Source: Planctomycetales bacterium
GTDB taxonomy: Bacteria; 4484-113; JAFGCY01
Direction: 5' to 3'
Assembly: GCA_024645305.1 (NCBI GenBank)
Contig: JAHEFU010000014.1
Location: forward strand, 1-8,347
Length of the DNA: 8,347 nt
The notes under the pieces were generated by a model. It worked only from the letters and a program-made list of their open reading frames with translations, had not been told where the DNA came from and did no database searches. The translations under genes were made by a program, and so were the position numbers. This document shows positions 5,417 to 8,347 of the stretch, piece after piece. The number at the start of each line of letters is the position of its first letter. Positions within the stretch are counted from its first letter, which is position 1.

Positions 5417-5865
5417 TAAAACATATGCGTGCGCTTCTCGCCTTCCTTCTTCGCGGCTTCCTTGCGGACCATCGCCTTTCTCAGGGCGAACACGGCGCGC
5501 TCGATGTCCACGTTCAGGTCATTCTGGGAGTAGTACTGCTGCAGGCGCTCACGGGCCCGTTTCTCGGCCTCCTCAGCGCGCCGCACGTCGATGTCACCGG
5601 CCTGCTCCGCCGTCTCGGCCAGCACGGTCACGCCGTCCTTGCCGATCTCCACGAAGCCGCCGCCGACCGCGATGAAGCGGATGCGGTGCTCCGCCGGATG
5701 CTCGATCATCAGCGTGCCCTGCTCCATTCCGCTGATCAGCGGGGCATGGCCTTTCCAGACGCCGAAATAGCCGTCCAGGCCGGGGACCACGCAGCTCGTG
5801 GTCTCCCCGCTCCAGACTTCGCCGTCGGGGGTAACCACCTTGAGACTGTAACTTGCCGTTGCCAT
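5416..5865 (-). CDS. atpC: F1Fo ATP synthase epsilon subunit
   Basis: Subunit of the F1 central stalk; it couples rotation of the c-ring to the catalytic sites and can inhibit ATP hydrolysis through its C-terminal helices. The protein has 149 residues, slightly longer than the usual 130-140. Residues 1-85 form the beta-sandwich: LKVVTPDGEVWSGE, VPGLDGYFGVWKGHAPLI, and the FIAVGGGFVEI strand pair. Residues from about 90 form the helical hairpin, ending in a lysine-rich tail. The ATG at 5865 is chosen over the TTG one codon earlier because AGGAG lies six bases upstream. It begins 14 bases after the atpD stop, so it is cotranscribed, and is followed by the terminator at 5271-5302. Confidence 0.96.
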   Translation of the reverse strand: MATASYSLKVVTPDGEVWSGETTSCVVPGLDGYFGVWKGHAPLISGMEQGTLMIEHPAEHRIRFIAVGGGFVEIGKDGVTVLAETAEQAGDIDVRRAEEAEKRARERLQQYYSQNDLNVDIERAVFALRKAMVRKEAAKKEGEKRTHMF

Positions 5866-5879
5866 CAATTGCTCCTGGA

Positions 5880-7313
5880 TCAGTTCTCGCTGCGCAGCTT
5901 CTCAGCCTTGGCGATCGCGTCGTCAATGCCGCCCACCATGTAGAAGGCCTGCTCCGGCAGGTCGTCATGCGCACCATCCAGCACGGCACCGAAGCTCTTG
6001 ACGGTCTCCGCCAGCGGTACGTACTTGCCCGGCATGTTGGTGAACTGCTCGGCCACGAAGAACGGCTGGGACAGGAATCGCTGCAGGCGGCGCGCCCGGT
6101 TGACGATGATCTTGTCCTCCTCCGACAGCTCCTCCATACCGAGGATGGCGATGATGTCCTGCAGGTCCTTGTAGCGCTGCAGGGTCTGCTGCACGCCGCG
6201 GGCCACGCGGTAATGCTCGTCGCCGACGACCTGCGGGTCGAGGATGCGGCTCGTTGAAGCCAGCGGATCCACGGCCGGGTAGATGCCGAGGTCGGTCAGG
6301 CGGCGGTCGAGGTTCGTCGTCGCATCCAGGTGGGCGAAGGTATTCGCCGGTGCCGGGTCGGTGTAGTCATCCGCCGGTACATAGACAGCCTGGATCGATG
6401 TGATGGATCCCTTGTTGGTGGAGGTGATGCGTTCCTGCATCTGTCCCATTTCGATCTGCAGGGTCGGCTGGTAACCCACGGCGCTCGGCAGACGGCCCAG
6501 CAGCGCGGAAACCTCGGAACCGGCCTGTGTGAAACGGAAGATGTTGTCAATGAACAGCAGCACGTCCTGGCCTTCCTCGTCACGGAAGTACTCCGCCATC
6601 GTCAGGCCGGTCAGGGCCACGCGCAGGCGCGCTCCCGGCGGCTCGTTCATCTGGCCGAAGACCATCACGGTCTGCGCGATCACGCCGGACTCACTCATTT
6701 CGAGGAACAGGTCGTTACCCTCACGGGTACGCTCACCGACGCCGGCGAAGACGGACTTGCCGGAGTGCTCGGTGGCGATGTTGCGGATCAGCTCCTGGAT
6801 CAGCACGGTCTTGCCCACGCCGGCGCCGCCGAACAGTCCGATCTTTCCACCCTTGAGGTAGGGGGCCAGCAGGTCCACGACCTTGATGCCCGTCTCGAGG
6901 ATCTCCACACCGACACTCTGGTCGGTCAGGGCGGGGGCATCACGGTGGATCGGGTACATCGTGCCCGCGGCCACCGGACCGGCCTCGTCAATCGGATGGC
7001 CCAGCACGTTGAATATCCGCCCGAGGCAGCGCTCGCCCACCGGGATGGTGATCGGGGCACCGGTGTCAACGGCTGCCATGCCACGCATCAGGCCATCGGT
7101 GCCTTCCATGCAGACGCACTTCACCACGTTGTTGCCAAGATGCTGGGCCACTTCCGCGACGATCAGCTCGTTCGTCTCCGGATGCCGGACCTCGATGGCG
7201 TTGTTGATCGCCGGAAGCTTGCCTTCCGGGAACTCGACGCTGATTGTCGGGCCGATGATCTCGGCGATCTTGCCAGCTGTTCTGCTGCCTGTCTGTGTGG
7301 CGACATCCGCCAT
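5880..7313 (-). CDS. atpD: F1Fo ATP synthase beta subunit
   Basis: Catalytic subunit of F1 that makes ATP from ADP and phosphate as the central stalk turns; cytoplasmic face of the membrane. It has 477 residues, a normal length for the family. Landmarks are the P-loop GGAGVGKT (162-169), GERTREGN with catalytic Glu (E194), Walker B LLFID (252-256), the highly conserved run around SALLGRLPSAVGYQPTL, and EELSEED (394-400), the local form of the DELSEED coupling loop. The ATG at 7313 has TAAGGAG six bases upstream; an in-frame ATG at 7379 would add 22 unrelated residues. The gene directly upstream is not atpG, as usual, but an exported protein of unknown function 69 bases away. Features are those of an ordinary F-type beta subunit with intact catalytic residues. 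Confidence 0.98.
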   Translation of the reverse strand: MADVATQTGSRTAGKIAEIIGPTISVEFPEGKLPAINNAIEVRHPETNELIVAEVAQHLGNNVVKCVCMEGTDGLMRGMAAVDTGAPITIPVGERCLGRIFNVLGHPIDEAGPVAAGTMYPIHRDAPALTDQSVGVEILETGIKVVDLLAPYLKGGKIGLFGGAGVGKTVLIQELIRNIATEHSGKSVFAGVGERTREGNDLFLEMSESGVIAQTVMVFGQMNEPPGARLRVALTGLTMAEYFRDEEGQDVLLFIDNIFRFTQAGSEVSALLGRLPSAVGYQPTLQIEMGQMQERITSTNKGSITSIQAVYVPADDYTDPAPANTFAHLDATTNLDRRLTDLGIYPAVDPLASTSRILDPQVVGDEHYRVARGVQQTLQRYKDLQDIIAILGMEELSEEDKIIVNRARRLQRFLSQPFFVAEQFTNMPGKYVPLAETVKSFGAVLDGAHDDLPEQAFYMVGGIDDAIAKAEKLRSEN

Positions 7314-7382
7314 GGTCAACTCCTTAACTACAACTTTTCCTGAGCACCCCGCCAAACGCGGCCGGCACTCCTCATGCAATGT

Positions 7383-8120
7383 CTATTTCAGGTTGGGATC
7401 CTCGATCCCGGCTTCCTTCTCCCTCTCACGCAGTTCCTCGGCGGTGATCACCCAGGAATTGTTGACGATCAGCGCGACCAGTCCCTTGTGCAGGTCCATC
7501 GCATCCTTGCTGATCAGGAACTTGAGCATTATGAGCTTGCGATCCACCGCCGTGGTGAATGTCAGCAGCTTCGTGCCATTAGCCTGGCTCTCATAGTAGA
7601 TCGGGACCCAGAACATGCCCTTGCGGTATTCCTTGGGCACGATGTCCCGGATCTCGCTCGTCATCTTCATGCCCGCCCGGGCATTGAAGCTGATCTGCGC
7701 ATTGAGGAAACTCATGAACTGGAAATCCTCCTTGCGCTCCTCCTCGGTCAGGTCCGGCGGAAGGTCATCCATCAGGCGTCGCTCATAGATGTCCATCTCG
7801 AAGATGAAGTCCGTCGGTGCGTTACCCTGCATCGGGCGGCGGGCCAGCAGGGCGTAAACCCCGATTTCCTTGATTTCCTCGCCGGTCTTGGGGTCAATCC
7901 CCTGCTCGACGAGGTCCCAGCCCTTGGGCAGCACAAAGTGCACAACAATCCCGTCACGCTCCGTGCGGAACTTGTCGAGGTCCTTCGACATCTGCTCCAG
8001 GGTGATCACCATGGCATCGCTGCCATCTTCCTGCTGCTGGTCCTGCTGTGCCAGCGCAGCACTGCAGGAGAGCAGGATGGCTGTGGCCGTCAGGATGAAG
8101 AGCTGCAGGATCCGGGGCAT
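7383..8120 (-). CDS. Exported protein of unknown function inserted between atpG and atpD
   Basis: I do not recognise this 245-residue protein. It starts with a clear signal peptide, MPRILQLFILTATAILLSCSAALA, with a probable signal peptidase I site after ALA (residue 24). ILLSC could be a poor lipobox, making a lipoprotein the alternative. The mature part is about 220 residues, highly charged, without membrane helices; it begins with a Q/D/E-rich segment and contains VHFVLPKGWDLVE, a run PPDLTEEERKEDF, and a C-terminal strand-helix pattern (LLTFTTAVDRKLIMLKFLI, then ALIVNNSWVI) that loosely recalls PsbP/DUF1795-like folds; that is only a guess. No Shine-Dalgarno site precedes the ATG at 8120. 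An in-frame ATG at 8153 exists, and one at 8315 overlaps the atpG stop as ATGA, adding 65 odd residues. The signal peptide decides for 8120. Its place and strand suggest cotranscription with the ATP synthase. Confidence 0.75.
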   Translation of the reverse strand: MPRILQLFILTATAILLSCSAALAQQDQQQEDGSDAMVITLEQMSKDLDKFRTERDGIVVHFVLPKGWDLVEQGIDPKTGEEIKEIGVYALLARRPMQGNAPTDFIFEMDIYERRLMDDLPPDLTEEERKEDFQFMSFLNAQISFNARAGMKMTSEIRDIVPKEYRKGMFWVPIYYESQANGTKLLTFTTAVDRKLIMLKFLISKDAMDLHKGLVALIVNNSWVITAEELREREKEAGIEDPNLK

Positions 8121-8311
8121 TGCAGCCCGGCTGGGGGATATATCAGTAGCCATATCAAGAGAATCGGCTTTCGGGCAGTTGCAGTTAATCAGCATGCAAG
8201 ACAGGAGTGTCCCGCCGCCTGTGCTGTTCAATGCCCCGGGCAGTGATTTCCCGCGCGCACGGGCCGGCGAATCATTCACCGTAGCCCTGCCAGCTCTGGA
8301 AATCAGCCTGA
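8121..8311. other. Gap between atpG and the exported-protein gene
   Basis: The 191 bases contain no separate gene that I can support. The frame of the downstream gene stays open through it up to 8315, so part may be coding if that gene starts earlier. A small imperfect stem, GGCGAAT / ATTCACC (8267-8281), is visible. No clear promoter or terminator was found by eye. Confidence 0.4.
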
Positions 8312-8347
8312 TCATCCCTTGAGGGCCTCCGCTCCGCCCACGATATC
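8312..8347 (-). CDS. atpG: ATP synthase gamma subunit, last 11 residues only
   Basis: The minus strand enters the window with DIVGGAEALKG followed by TGA. This matches the typical C-terminus of F1 gamma subunits (...EIVGGAEAL), the helix that sits in the alpha3beta3 core. The assignment rests on these few residues together with atpD and atpC further along the same strand. The TGA overlaps an ATG (ATGA, 8312-8315) that opens the frame of the following exported-protein gene. Confidence 0.75.
   Translation of the reverse strand, partial: DIVGGAEALKG

Noticed and set aside
4354..5419. Several short frames on both strands in the repeat island
   Set aside because: They run through heptamer arrays, hairpins and CTCTGYG/CRCAGAG repeats, giving products with runs such as HRAHRE and SLEARS; these come from repeat DNA, not genes.
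6330..7343. 337-codon plus-strand frame opposite atpD
   Set aside because: Shadow of the beta subunit; His- and Asp-rich product without motifs.
7314..7379. Upstream ATG extending atpD by 22 residues
   Set aside because: TAAGGAG is well placed for the ATG at 7313, and the extension overlaps the end of the neighbouring gene without resemblance to beta subunits.
5416..8347. Na+-type N-ATPase operon (atpDC first)
   Set aside because: N-ATPase operons begin with atpD-atpC and continue with further subunits; here a terminator follows atpC and a gamma-like tail precedes, so this is the end of an ordinary F-type operon with an inserted gene.

Overview
This is a GC-rich bacterial chromosomal segment carrying three gene blocks. 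The organism looks like a Gram-negative-type bacterium, judging from an exported protein with a signal peptide, an F-type ATP synthase, and clear Shine-Dalgarno sites before several genes. It makes isoprenoids through the mevalonate route. I could not assign a phylum from the sequence alone.

Left block (1-2909, minus strand): a mevalonate operon. Type 2 isopentenyl-diphosphate isomerase (fni) overlaps by ATGA a very long reading frame that leaves the window at base 1. I translated that frame codon by codon. It is a class II HMG-CoA reductase joined in frame, with no stop, to a mevalonate kinase. Reduction of HMG-CoA and phosphorylation of the resulting mevalonate would therefore sit on one polypeptide. 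I know of no described fusion of this pair, and it is the most striking item here.

Middle (2910-5415): a divergent gap of about 200 bases with a near-perfect 19-base palindrome leads into a plus-strand acidic amino acid:cation symporter of the DAACS/SLC1 family. After it lies 1 kb without a gene, between convergent transcription units, filled with repeats. There are three copies of a GTAG-type (REP-like) hairpin, two direct and one inverted, whose stems differ by compensating base pairs. There are also CTCTGYG / CRCAGAG inverted arms, two unrelated tandem heptamer arrays at the two ends, a duplicated GTCAG...CTGAC hairpin, and a strong rho-independent terminator for the minus-strand atp genes.

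Right block (5416-8347, minus strand): the tail of an F1Fo-ATPase operon in the order atpG (last 11 codons only), an unrecognised exported protein, atpD, atpC. The usual order is atpG-atpD directly, so the extra gene interrupts the most conserved part of the operon. The rest of the ATP synthase cluster presumably lies beyond base 8347.
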